Shown here in pieces: positions 26,419 through 34,949 of a DNA stretch of 64,000 nt. Position 1 is the first letter of the stretch. Each line of letters opens with the position of its first letter. Position numbers and translations under genes: made by a program. Source of the stretch: Paraburkholderia caffeinitolerans (GTDB lineage Bacteria; Pseudomonadota; Gammaproteobacteria; Burkholderiales; Burkholderiaceae); assembly GCF_902859945.1 (NCBI RefSeq), contig NZ_CADIKL010000013.1:108280-172279 (forward strand), given 5' to 3'. A model generated the notes under the pieces. That model was not told where the DNA came from. It did not search any database and saw nothing but the letters and a program-made list of their open reading frames with translations.

Positions 26419-28014
26419 GTGAAAAGTTCAATTCAACGGAACATCGGCCCGTTCGCGCTGATGTTTACCGGCCTCGGGTCGATCATCGGTTCGGGCTGGC
26501 TGTTCGGCGCGTGGAAGGCAGCCAAGATTGCCGGCCCCGCAGCCATTTGCGCATGGATCATCGGCGCCGTGGTCATTCTGGCGATTGCGCTGACCTACGC
26601 CGAACTCGGCGCGATGTTCCCCGAATCGGGCGGCATGGTGCGCTACGCCCGCTACTCGCACGGCGCGCTGGTGGGCTTTATCAGCGCCTGGGCCAACTGG
26701 ATTGCCATCGTTTCGGTGATTCCGATCGAAGCCGAAGCCTCGATCCAGTACATGAGCACCTGGCCCTACCCATGGGCGCACGCGCTGTTCGTGAACGGTG
26801 AGCTAACCCATTCAGGGCTGATACTTTCCGCGTTGCTCGTGATCATTTACTTCATGCTCAACTACTGGGGTGTGAAGCTCTTCGCGCGCGCTAACAGCGC
26901 CATCACGATCTTCAAGTTCATCATTCCGGGTCTCACGATCGCGGGTTTGATGGCTGCCGGCTTCCATCACGAGAACTTCGGCCAGTCGAGCGAATTCGCG
27001 CCTTATGGCTGGTCGGCAGTGTTCACGGCTGTGGCAACCAGCGGCATCGTGTTCGCGTTCAACGGCTTCCAGAGCCCGATCAACCTCGCCGGCGAAGCGC
27101 GCAATCCTGCGAAGAGCGTGCCGTTCGCGGTGATCGGCTCGATCTTGTTGGCGCTCGTGATCTACGTGCTGCTGCAGATTGCGTACATCGGCGCGGTCAG
27201 CCCGGACGACGTGATGAAGGGCTGGAATACCTTCAACTTCAAGTCGCCGTTCGCCGAACTCGCGATCGCGCTGAACCTGAACTGGCTCGCGATCCTGCTC
27301 TACGTGGACGCGTTCGTGAGCCCGAGCGGCACCGGCACGACCTACATGGCCACGACCTCGCGCATGATCTACGCGATGGAGCGCAACGGCACGATGCCGA
27401 AGATGTTCGGCAATGTGCACCCGTTCTACGGCGTGCCGCGCCAGGCCATGTGGTTCAACCTGCTCGTCTCGTTCATCTTCATGTTCTTCTTCCGCGGCTG
27501 GAGCTCGCTCGCGGCGGTGATCTCGGTGGCGACCGTGATTTCGTACCTCACCGGCCCGATCGCGCTGATGGCGCTCAAGCGCGCCGCCCCGGAACTCCAG
27601 CGTCCGCTGTCCGTGCCGTTCATGAAGGTCATCGCGCCGTTCGCATTCGTCTGCGCGTCGATGATCCTGTTTTGGGCGAAGTGGCCGCTGACCGGCGAAA
27701 TCATCCTGCTGATGATCGTCGCGCTGCCGGTGTACTTCTACTTCCAGGGCAAGACGGGCTTCGACGGCTGGGGCCAGGATCTGAAGGCCGCATGGTGGCT
27801 GTGCGCGTACCTGCCGGTGATGGCGGTCCTGTCGCTGATCGGCAGCAAGCAGTTCGGAGGCCTCAACATTCTTCCCTACGGCTGGGACATGGCAGTGGTC
27901 GCGATCATCTCGCTCGGTTTCTACTACTGGGGCGTGAACTCGGGTTATCGCACGCCGTACCTGAAGGAGCGTGACGAGCACGATGAAGTGCTCGAGGGCA
28001 TTGGCGCGCACTAA
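26419..28014 (+). CDS. APC-superfamily amino-acid permease
   Basis: Predicted 531 residues with about twelve to fourteen membrane helices. The first helix has the APC unwound-helix motif GLGSIIGSGWLFGAW (consensus GxxIGxG), and the YAELGAMFPESGGMVRYARY segment after helix 2 is typical of amino-acid/proton symporters; overall it resembles aspartate:proton symporters (YveA-like), but specificity is inferred. GTG 26419 after CAGGAGA is chosen; an ATG at 26317 would add 34 polar, non-homologous residues. It stands alone, with a terminator immediately after. Confidence 0.88.
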   Translation: MKSSIQRNIGPFALMFTGLGSIIGSGWLFGAWKAAKIAGPAAICAWIIGAVVILAIALTYAELGAMFPESGGMVRYARYSHGALVGFISAWANWIAIVSVIPIEAEASIQYMSTWPYPWAHALFVNGELTHSGLILSALLVIIYFMLNYWGVKLFARANSAITIFKFIIPGLTIAGLMAAGFHHENFGQSSEFAPYGWSAVFTAVATSGIVFAFNGFQSPINLAGEARNPAKSVPFAVIGSILLALVIYVLLQIAYIGAVSPDDVMKGWNTFNFKSPFAELAIALNLNWLAILLYVDAFVSPSGTGTTYMATTSRMIYAMERNGTMPKMFGNVHPFYGVPRQAMWFNLLVSFIFMFFFRGWSSLAAVISVATVISYLTGPIALMALKRAAPELQRPLSVPFMKVIAPFAFVCASMILFWAKWPLTGEIILLMIVALPVYFYFQGKTGFDGWGQDLKAAWWLCAYLPVMAVLSLIGSKQFGGLNILPYGWDMAVVAIISLGFYYWGVNSGYRTPYLKERDEHDEVLEGIGAH

Positions 28015-28084
28015 GCGTACCGCGCCCGATCGTGCGGCCTGCTGACCCCGGGCCGCGCGATGCAAGACCTGAGCAAGACTCAAG

Positions 28085-28120
28085 CAAGGCCCGCCTGAAG
28101 CGATTCAGGCGGGCCTTGTT
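28085..28120. terminator. Bidirectional terminator after the permease gene
   Basis: A perfect 15-bp stem, CAAGGCCCGCCTGAA (28085-28099) with its complement (28104-28118), loop GCGA. The trailing T-run is short. It lies between convergent genes. Confidence 0.75.
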
Positions 28121-28142
28121 GCTTGATGCGGCGGCGTTAGCG

Positions 28143-28937
28143 TTACTGGACAGCCGATCCGAACACGTAGTTCGTCATCGCCAGCGCGCGCTGGTAGGTG
28201 CCAAGCGACTGGACGCCCAGCGTGTAGTCGTCGTCGGCGGCGCCGAGCGCGGCGAAGACCGGCAGCAGATGCTCGTCGGTCGGGTGCATGAGCACTGCGT
28301 GCGGCGCCTGATTGCGGTAATCGAGCAGGGCGTCGATGTCGCGCGCGGCAAGGCGCGCTTCGAACCAGTCGGTGAATTCGGCCACGCGCGGGTCGGCGTC
28401 TTCGGGGCGCGCCGAGAAGTCCGCGGCGCGCAGGTTGTGCGTGATCTGACCCGAGCCGATCACCATCACGCCTTCATCGCGCAGCTCCCGCAGCGCGCGG
28501 CCGAGCGCGAAATGGTGAGCGGCGTCGGCGTGCGGCTGGATCGAGAGTTGCGCGACGGGCACGTCGGCATCCGGGAACATCAGCAGCATTGGCACCCACG
28601 CGCCGTGATCGAGGCCGTGCCCCTCTTCGTCCACGGAGACGCCCTGCGCGCGCAGCAGCGCCGCCGCGCGCTGGGCAGTTTCGGGCGCGCCGGGAGCGGG
28701 GTACTGGATCTCGTAGAGCGCGCGCGGAAAGCCGTAGAAGTCGTGGATGGTCTCGGGCCGCTCCGCCGTGCTCACGACGGGCTTGAGCGTGTTCCAGTGC
28801 GCGGAAAGCATCAGCACGGACTTCGGACGCGGCAGATGCTGCGCGAGCGTCGTAAAGCCGCCGGACGGCAACGAAGGGTCGATCGGCAGCGTGGGCGCGC
28901 CGTGCGAGAGAAACAGGGTAGGCGTACGGGTGGTCAT
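28143..28937 (-). CDS. DODA/LigB-type extradiol ring-cleavage dioxygenase
   Basis: A 264-residue protein of the class III extradiol dioxygenase family (YgiD/DODA). Metal ligands are visible in LFLSHGAP (residues 8-15), LMLSAHWNT near 44 and GLDHGAWVPMLLMFP near 112, and a further His in SGQITHNL. Relatives open catecholic rings, such as DOPA, or are zinc-bound with unknown substrates. ATG 28937 gives the typical MTTRTPTLFLSHGAP start; a GTG five codons upstream is possible. It is separate from ubiX by 133 bases. Confidence 0.9.
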   Translation of the reverse strand: MTTRTPTLFLSHGAPTLPIDPSLPSGGFTTLAQHLPRPKSVLMLSAHWNTLKPVVSTAERPETIHDFYGFPRALYEIQYPAPGAPETAQRAAALLRAQGVSVDEEGHGLDHGAWVPMLLMFPDADVPVAQLSIQPHADAAHHFALGRALRELRDEGVMVIGSGQITHNLRAADFSARPEDADPRVAEFTDWFEARLAARDIDALLDYRNQAPHAVLMHPTDEHLLPVFAALGAADDDYTLGVQSLGTYQRALAMTNYVFGSAVQ

Positions 28938-29070
28938 GATCGCGAGCCGCACGAGGCGGCCAGAAAGTGTCGAACTGCGATCAATATAAGACTCAACCCG
29001 TGCGAATTAAACAGGGTGTAAGGGAATTGATTGTGTCTTCGCCGTTGATAATCGGCGAGGCGGCGGACGG

Positions 29071-29685
29071 TCAGTCCGTGGCGCCGCGCAAGCCAGGCCA
29101 GGCCGGCGAGAGCGCGGGGCCGAGCGCAAAGAGATCGAGCACGCGCGCGACCGTGTGATCGACCATTTCGTCGATGCTGGCGGGCTGGTTGTAGAACGCC
29201 GGCAGCGGCGGAAAGATCACGCCGCCCATCTCGGTCACGGCGGTCATGTTGCGCAGATGCGCAAGATTGAGCGGCGTCTCGCGCACGAGCAGCACGAGGC
29301 GGCGGCGCTCCTTGAGCGTGACGTCGGCGGCGCGGGCGATCAGATTGTCGGAGAGGCCGTGCGCGATGCTCGCGAGTGTCTTCATCGAGCAGGGCGCGAC
29401 GATCATGCCATCGGTCGCGAACGAGCCCGAAGCAATCGTGGCACCCACGTCGCGCACCGAATGCACGACATCGGCGCGAGCGTGGAGGTCGTCTTTTGTA
29501 AGCTGCAACTCGTGCTGGATGTTGAGCCAGCCAGCTGAAGAGATCAGCAGATGCGTTTCCACGCCGCCAAGGCGGCGCAGCGTGTCGAGTATGCGCACGC
29601 CGTAGATCGCGCCCGTGGCGCCCGTGATCGCGATGATCAGGCGGCGGGAGGGCGGGGCAATAGATGCAATAGGCGTGGGGTTCAC
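29071..29685 (-). CDS. ubiX: Flavin prenyltransferase UbiX
   Basis: A 204-residue enzyme that joins dimethylallyl phosphate to FMN, making the prenyl-FMN cofactor needed by UbiD decarboxylase in ubiquinone synthesis. FMN-binding motifs ITGATGAIYGVRILDTL (about residue 19), APCSMKTLASIAHGLSDNLIARAADV and RETPLNLAHLRNMTAVTEMGGVIFPP match the family. It is the distal gene of the leftward hemA-prfA-prmC-grxD-ubiX cluster, 85 bases after grxD. Confidence 0.96.
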   Translation of the reverse strand: MNPTPIASIAPPSRRLIIAITGATGAIYGVRILDTLRRLGGVETHLLISSAGWLNIQHELQLTKDDLHARADVVHSVRDVGATIASGSFATDGMIVAPCSMKTLASIAHGLSDNLIARAADVTLKERRRLVLLVRETPLNLAHLRNMTAVTEMGGVIFPPLPAFYNQPASIDEMVDHTVARVLDLFALGPALSPAWPGLRGATD

Positions 29686-29770
29686 GAAAGGCGAGGCGCG
29701 AGAAAACGCGTAGGCGGGGGCAAGCGACGAGGCGGCGGGCTTGCGCCGCTCCGCCTCGCTTCAAACGGCT

Positions 29771-30082
29771 TTACGCCGCGGTGAACAGCTGCTGCAGTTC
29801 GCCGTTCTGGTACATCTCCATCATGATGTCCGAACCGCCGACGAATTCGCCCTTCACATAAAGCTGCGGAATGGTCGGCCAGTTCGAGAATTCCTTGATG
29901 CCCTGGCGGACTTCGTCGTCCTCGAGCACGTTGACGGTCTTGAACTGCTCGACGCCGCAGGCTTTCAGGATCTGCACTGCACGGCCGGAGAAGCCGCACA
30001 TCGGAAACTGCGCGTTGCCCTTCATGAAAAGGACGACGGCGTTTTCGTCGACGATCTGCTTGATGCGCTGTTGGGTGTCCAT
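29771..30082 (-). CDS. grxD: Monothiol glutaredoxin (Grx4 type)
   Basis: A 103-residue single-domain monothiol glutaredoxin. The active site CGFS (in [14 protein letters not shown]) and the glutathione-binding [23 protein letters not shown] segment are clear. Such proteins bind a 2Fe-2S cluster with glutathione and a BolA partner and deliver clusters. It lies between prmC and ubiX on the same strand. Confidence 0.96.
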   Translation of the reverse strand: MDTQQRIKQIVDENAVVLFMKGNAQFPMCGFSGRAVQILKACGVEQFKTVNVLEDDEVRQGIKEFSNWPTIPQLYVKGEFVGGSDIMMEMYQNGELQQLFTAA

Positions 30083-30191
30083 GTCTGACCTTGGGATAAA
30101 TGGATGCTGAAAACAATGAGTGCAGAACGAAATGATAGCGGATTTCGTCTGCGCAGGCCGGGCACGCCCTGGCGAAGTGGCCCGATCGGCG

Positions 30192-31040
30192 CTAGTTCAA
30201 CAGGCGAGCGCCGCTGATGCGTTCGATGCCAGCTAGATCCGCCTCGGAGTTCACATCGGCGAAACCTTGTGCTTCGAGCAGCGCGCGCACTGCCGCCGCC
30301 TGATCGTAGCCGTGCTCCATCCAGAGCACGCCGTTCGGCGCGAGATGCGCCGGTGCGCCGGCGACGATCGCACGCAGCGCCGTGAGACCGTCGGCTTCGT
30401 CGGTGAGGGCGCCGCGTGGCTCATAGCGCAGGTCGCCTTGCGCGAGATGCGGATCGCCGCTCGCGATATAAGGCGGATTGCTCACGATGACATCGAAGCG
30501 CAACGCGGGATCGAGCGCGTCGTACCAGCTGGCGGCCACGAAGGTGAGCGCGCCGCCCGGACGCCGGGCGTCGAGGAGTTTGGCGGCGTTGCGCGCGGCC
30601 ACGTCGAGCGCGGCCTGCGAGCGGTCGACGGCCCACACGCGCGCATCGGGCCGTGCCGAGGCGATGGCCACGGCGATGGCGCCGCTGCCCGTGCCCAGAT
30701 CGAGCACCCGCGGTTGCGCGAGGCCTTCCATGGCGGCGAGAGCCGTTTCCACTAGCAGTTCGGTTTCGGGACGCGGAATCAGTACGTCGGGCGTGACGTC
30801 GAAATCGAGCCCGTAGAACTCGCGCGCGCCCACGAGTTGCGCGATGGGTTCGCCCTCCACGCGGCGCGCTTCGAGCGTGCGATAGGCATCGATTTGCGTG
30901 GCTTCGAGCGGACGCTCGCCGCGCGTGATCAGCTCGGTGCGGCGCCAACCGAGTACGTGCATCAACAGCACACGCGCCTCGAGCGCGGGAAGCGGCGAGG
31001 CGCGCAGCAGGGCGTCTGCGGTGATAACGGGTTCGCTCAC
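30192..31040 (-). CDS. prmC: Peptide chain release factor N5-glutamine methyltransferase
   Basis: A 282-residue SAM enzyme that methylates the GGQ glutamine of release factors RF1 and RF2. Seen: an N-terminal helical domain, motif [20 protein letters not shown], and catalytic NPPY in [13 protein letters not shown]. It starts 13 bases after prfA, its substrate gene, the standard prfA-prmC pairing. Confidence 0.97.
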   Translation of the reverse strand: MSEPVITADALLRASPLPALEARVLLMHVLGWRRTELITRGERPLEATQIDAYRTLEARRVEGEPIAQLVGAREFYGLDFDVTPDVLIPRPETELLVETALAAMEGLAQPRVLDLGTGSGAIAVAIASARPDARVWAVDRSQAALDVAARNAAKLLDARRPGGALTFVAASWYDALDPALRFDVIVSNPPYIASGDPHLAQGDLRYEPRGALTDEADGLTALRAIVAGAPAHLAPNGVLWMEHGYDQAAAVRALLEAQGFADVNSEADLAGIERISGARLLN

Positions 31041-31053
31041 GTTAAGCGCGCGT

Positions 31054-32136
31054 TCAATCGGCGTCGCCGAGCGAGGCCAACTGCTCGGCCTGATGCTCGG
31101 AGACCAGCGCGCCGATCAGTTCGTCGAGATCGCCATCCATGATCGCTTCGAGGCGATAGAGCGTCAGGTTGATGCGGTGATCGGTGAGACGCCCTTGCGG
31201 GAAGTTGTAGGTGCGGATGCGTTCCGAGCGGTCGCCGGAGCCCACGAGGCTCTTGCGCGTGGCCGCTTCCTTCGCATGCTGCTCCTGGTACTGCTTGTCC
31301 TTGATGCGCGCCGCGAGCACCTTGAGCGCGCGATCCTTGTTCTTGTGTTGCGAGCGGTCGTCCTGGCACTCGACCACGATGCCGGTCGGCAGGTGCGTCA
31401 CGCGTACGGCGGAATCGGTCTTGTTGATGTGCTGGCCGCCCGCGCCCGAGGCGCGGAACGTGTCGATGCGCAAGTCGGCAGGATTGATCTCGACTTCGCC
31501 GATTTCGTCGGCTTCGGGCATCACCGCCACCGTGCACGCCGAGGTATGGATGCGGCCCTGCGTTTCGGTGGCCGGCACGCGCTGCACGCGATGCCCGCCC
31601 GACTCGAACTTGAGCTTCGAATACGCGGCCTCGCCCGCGATGCGCACGATCACTTCCTTGTAGCCGCCGAGGTCCGACTCGCTCGCCGACATCATCTCGA
31701 TCTGCCAGCGGCTGCGCTCCGCATAACGCAGATACATACGCAGCAGGTCGCCCGCGAACAGCGCCGACTCGTCGCCGCCCGTGCCCGCGCGGATTTCGAG
31801 GAACACGTTGCGATCGTCGTTGGGGTCCTTCGGCAGAAGCATCATTTGCAGCTCATGCTGCAACTGGGCCATGCGCTCGCGCGCGGCTTTCACCTCGTCT
31901 TCGGCGAAGTCGCGCATCGACGCATCGGCGAGTAGTTCTTTCGCCGCCGCTTCGTCGGCGAGCGCCGCCCGCCACTGTGCGTAGTGCTCGACCACCGGCC
32001 CCAGTTCCGCGTGCTCGCGCGTGAGCTTGCGGTACTGGTCGCGGTTCGACGTCACGTCGGGACGGCTCAACAGGTCGTTCAGCTCGGCCAGGCGGGTAGT
32101 CAGCTGGTCGAGCTTCGATTGCATGCTCGTTTTCAT
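31054..32136 (-). CDS. prfA: Peptide chain release factor 1
   Basis: The 360-residue class I release factor recognises UAA and UAG. The stop-codon tripeptide PAT is at residues 188-190 ([19 protein letters not shown]) and the peptidyl-hydrolysis loop GGQ at 233-235 ([16 protein letters not shown]). Length and ends match the family. It lies 112 bases after hemA and 13 before prmC, in a cluster conserved across proteobacteria. Confidence 0.98.
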   Translation of the reverse strand: MKTSMQSKLDQLTTRLAELNDLLSRPDVTSNRDQYRKLTREHAELGPVVEHYAQWRAALADEAAAKELLADASMRDFAEDEVKAARERMAQLQHELQMMLLPKDPNDDRNVFLEIRAGTGGDESALFAGDLLRMYLRYAERSRWQIEMMSASESDLGGYKEVIVRIAGEAAYSKLKFESGGHRVQRVPATETQGRIHTSACTVAVMPEADEIGEVEINPADLRIDTFRASGAGGQHINKTDSAVRVTHLPTGIVVECQDDRSQHKNKDRALKVLAARIKDKQYQEQHAKEAATRKSLVGSGDRSERIRTYNFPQGRLTDHRINLTLYRLEAIMDGDLDELIGALVSEHQAEQLASLGDAD

Positions 32137-32248
32137 CGGGCGGTGCGGAGCGGGCTCCGGAAAAAAGGACTGCGGGAAAGGGGCGGCGGGCTGGGAGCCC
32201 TGGTTTCAGGATGCATGCCGCGCGAGGCGCGGCGGGCGGCGAGAGCCG

Positions 32249-33598
32249 CTAACGGCCGGAGGAGTCTTCCGACGCGTTCGAATCCGTTGCTTCGGATGAC
32301 GATGCGGCTTCGCCCTTGGCGGGCTGGCCATGGCGGTAGAAGCCGCTCATCAGCTCGATGAGCGAATCGCGGTTTTCGCCGCTCGATGTATTGAGCGCGT
32401 GCGTCGGGCCGTGAATCAGCTTGTTGGTGAGCGACTGGGACAGCGCTTCGAGCACGGCTGCGGGGTCGTCGCCGCGCGCGAGCAGCTTGCGCGCGCGCTC
32501 GAGTTCGGCGCGGCGCAGCGCGTCGGCCTGGGTGTGCATATGGCGGATGACCGGCACGATGCTGCGCGTGTCGAGCCACTGCATGAAGTTCGCGACGCGC
32601 GTTTCGATGATGGTCTCGGCCTGCGCCACGGCGGCCTGGCGCGAGGCGTTGCCTTCGCGCACGATCGAGCCGAGGTCGTCGACGGTATAGAGAAACACGT
32701 CTTCGAGCTCACCGACTTCGGGTTCGATGTCGCGCGGCACCGCGAGGTCGACCATGAAGATCGGACGATGGCGGCGCGCCTTCACTGCACGCTCGACAGC
32801 GCCCAGGCCGATGATCGGCAGCGTGGACGCCGTGCACGAGACGATGATGTCGAATTCGTGCATGCGCGCGGGCAGGTCGGAGAGCGGAATCGCATGGCCG
32901 CCGAAGCGTTCGGCGACAGTGCGGCCGCGCTCGGCGGTGCGGTTCGCCACCACGAGTTCGCGCGGCTGCTGCGCGGCGAAGTGTGCGGCGCACAGCTCGA
33001 TCATCTCGCCCGCGCCGATGAAGAGCACGCGCTGGTTGGCGATCTTGTCGAAGATGCGCTGTGCGAGGCGCACGGCGGCGGCGGCAAGAGAAACCGACTG
33101 CGCGCCGATCTCGGTCGTGGTGCGCACTTCCTTGGCCACCGCGAAGGTGCGCTGGAACAGCTGGTTCAAATAGGTGCCGAGCGCGCCGGCCTCGGTGGCG
33201 GTGCGCACCGCGGTCTTCATCTGGCCGACGATCTGCGTCTCGCCGAGCACCATCGAGTCGAGCCCCGACGCCACGCGGAACGCATGGCGCACGGCCTCGG
33301 ACTGCGGCAGGGTGTAGACGTGGGGCGCGAGTTCCTCGGTGCGGATGCCGTGGTAGTGCGAGAGCCATTCCACGGCGGAATCGCGTGAGCTTTGCGCGTC
33401 GGTCGCGCAGTAAAGCTCGGTGCGGTTGCAGGTGGAGAGGATGGCGGCTTCGGGTGCGCTCAGGCTGCGCCGCCCGCCGGACCACGCGTCCTTGAACATC
33501 GCGAGGGCGGGCTTGATCTGTTCGAGCGGAAACGCCACGCGTTCGCGCAAGGCGACGGGCGCGGTGTGGTGATTGATTCCGATCGTTAGAAGCTGCAT
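32249..33598 (-). CDS. hemA: Glutamyl-tRNA reductase
   Basis: A 449-residue enzyme that reduces glutamyl-tRNA to glutamate-1-semialdehyde, the first step of C5-pathway haem synthesis. The catalytic Cys57 is in [10 protein letters not shown]; the family motif [17 protein letters not shown] lies near residue 115, the NADPH-binding [18 protein letters not shown] near 195, and a C-terminal dimerisation helix ends the protein. It is the first enzyme gene of the hemA-prfA-prmC-grxD-ubiX cluster. Confidence 0.97.
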   Translation of the reverse strand: MQLLTIGINHHTAPVALRERVAFPLEQIKPALAMFKDAWSGGRRSLSAPEAAILSTCNRTELYCATDAQSSRDSAVEWLSHYHGIRTEELAPHVYTLPQSEAVRHAFRVASGLDSMVLGETQIVGQMKTAVRTATEAGALGTYLNQLFQRTFAVAKEVRTTTEIGAQSVSLAAAAVRLAQRIFDKIANQRVLFIGAGEMIELCAAHFAAQQPRELVVANRTAERGRTVAERFGGHAIPLSDLPARMHEFDIIVSCTASTLPIIGLGAVERAVKARRHRPIFMVDLAVPRDIEPEVGELEDVFLYTVDDLGSIVREGNASRQAAVAQAETIIETRVANFMQWLDTRSIVPVIRHMHTQADALRRAELERARKLLARGDDPAAVLEALSQSLTNKLIHGPTHALNTSSGENRDSLIELMSGFYRHGQPAKGEAASSSEATDSNASEDSSGR

Positions 33599-33624
33599 AC
33601 CATGGGGCGAAGATTTAGCCGGAT

Positions 33625-33630
33625 ATTATA
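33625..33630 (-). promoter_or_regulatory. Candidate -10 box for hemA
   Basis: A perfect TATAAT on the minus strand, 26 bases before the hemA ATG and overlapping the TAA stop of the upstream regulator gene. No good -35 is seen at 16-18 bases, so the promoter may be activator-dependent or weak. Confidence 0.4.
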
Positions 33631-34372
33631 ACTTTTCCGGGCTTCTGACATTCGCGTCGGCAATGTCAGCCTCCTCCTCGTTTGTTATAGGTAACCGCTC
33701 AAGCTGGTAGCCGTAACCATACAACGTTGTCAGACGCCAACCGTGCTCGGGCCCGAGCTGCAATTTACTGCGCAGGCGCGAGGCATGAGTATCGAGGGTG
33801 CGCGACCGAACGTCGCGGTTCAGATTCCAGACGGTTTCGAGAATGCGCGCCCGGGAAACGGGGCGCGATGCGTTGGTGAACAGCAGCAGCGCGAAGCGGA
33901 ATTCCTTCGGCGTGAGCGTGACGGTCTGGCCCCTGAACGACGCCTCGTAGCGCGCTGAGTCGAACAGATAATCGCCGAAACCGTGGCGCGCACGGTTGCG
34001 CGGACGCCGCACGCCAGCACGGCGCAGCAAGGCGTCGATGCGCGCGAGCATCTCGGGGCCGCGCACGGGCTTGGCGATACAGTCGTCGGCGCCCGCTTGC
34101 AGGCTCGCGACGATTTCGCTTTCGTGTGGAGAAGCCATCAGCACGATGGCGGGCAGGCCCGGCAGCAGATGGCGCGCACGCGGGATGAGCTCGTCGCCGC
34201 CGAGGTCGCCGCACCATGAGGCGACCATCAGCAGATCGAAGGCGTCGTCTTCGAGCGCTTCGACGAGCGGGGCGCTCTGGGGGAAATGCCGGCACGCATG
34301 GCCGCCTGAAATGAGCAGTCGCTCGATGATTTCGGCCTGGCGCGCGTCGGGTTCGACAAGTGCAATTCGCAT
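33626..34372 (-). CDS. OmpR-family response regulator with degenerate receiver
   Basis: Predicted 248 residues: a receiver-like domain (about 1-118) and an OmpR/PhoB winged helix (about 130-225, with VTLTPKEFRFALLLF, SRARILETVWNLNRDVRSRTLDTHASRLRSK and the YGYGYQL wing). The acidic pocket is partly kept (Glu7/Asp9 and the Lys in CIAKPVRGPE), but the phosphate-accepting Asp is Ala51 (DLLMVAS instead of the usual LLxLD) and the switch Thr/Ser position is also Ala. No histidine kinase gene is near. ATG 34372 gives the standard MRIALVEPD start. It runs into hemA 27 bases later and could regulate it. Confidence 0.85.
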   Translation of the reverse strand: MRIALVEPDARQAEIIERLLISGGHACRHFPQSAPLVEALEDDAFDLLMVASWCGDLGGDELIPRARHLLPGLPAIVLMASPHESEIVASLQAGADDCIAKPVRGPEMLARIDALLRRAGVRRPRNRARHGFGDYLFDSARYEASFRGQTVTLTPKEFRFALLLFTNASRPVSRARILETVWNLNRDVRSRTLDTHASRLRSKLQLGPEHGWRLTTLYGYGYQLERLPITNEEEADIADANVRSPEKL

Positions 34373-34479
34373 AGGGGGGGCAGCCGTCGAGGGCCGGGTG
34401 CGCTTGCCTTGCGCTACCCCGCCCCCTACACTCAACCGCTACGCGGGAAGCGCCGAGTCGACCGTTTCCAGTAAAAATA

Positions 34480-34508
34480 TTGTTGTTAATGAGGCACAAG
34501 AATGCTAT
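34480..34508 (+). promoter_or_regulatory. Candidate promoter for the small membrane protein gene
   Basis: TTGTTG (34480-34485) and TGCTAT (34503-34508) are spaced 17 bases apart in an AT-rich stretch that is unusual for this GC-rich window, 59 bases before the start codon. Confidence 0.4.
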
Positions 34509-34566
34509 CCGGCGTGTCGTCACTGTCCTATCGGACTCTTCTGAAAATTCTTAGGACTGGGCGCTG

Positions 34567-34830
34567 ATGGGTTGGGCAGGCATCGTCGTGCTCGGTCTCG
34601 TCATCGGCTTCGCGGGGTGGTTTTTCCATCCTTTGCGCCGGGCATCGGGGCCTGTGGGCAGCGGGCTCACGCTCGCTATCGCGGCGGCGCTCGCGGGCGC
34701 CGCGATAGCGAAGGCGGCCGGGCGCGCCACCGGTCTCTTCTATGATGGCGAACTGCTCGAATGGCCGGTTTGCACAGCTGTCGCGTTTGTCTTTGTTGCT
34801 GTATTGGTCGCGCTGCGCGCGCGGCGCTAA
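34567..34830 (+). CDS. Small predicted membrane protein
   Basis: An 87-residue hydrophobic protein with about three helices: IVVLGLVIGFAGWFFHPLR, LTLAIAAALAGAAIAKAAG and VCTAVAFVFVAVLVALRARR. The glycine-rich first helix recalls GlsB/YeaQ-type small membrane proteins, but I cannot assign a family. The frame is G/C-rich at third positions, as for real genes here, and a promoter-like element lies upstream. It ends 120 bases before pepP. Function unknown. Confidence 0.6.
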   Translation: MGWAGIVVLGLVIGFAGWFFHPLRRASGPVGSGLTLAIAAALAGAAIAKAAGRATGLFYDGELLEWPVCTAVAFVFVAVLVALRARR

Positions 34831-34949
34831 CCTGTCGTTCATTCGTCGTTCACGAAATACCAAACCGAATTACCAACCGGAATTACCCACCGTCTTTCGC
34901 AATAGAGCGCACCCACAAGGCGCGCCTCTCTCACTCGCAGGTGAAAAAC

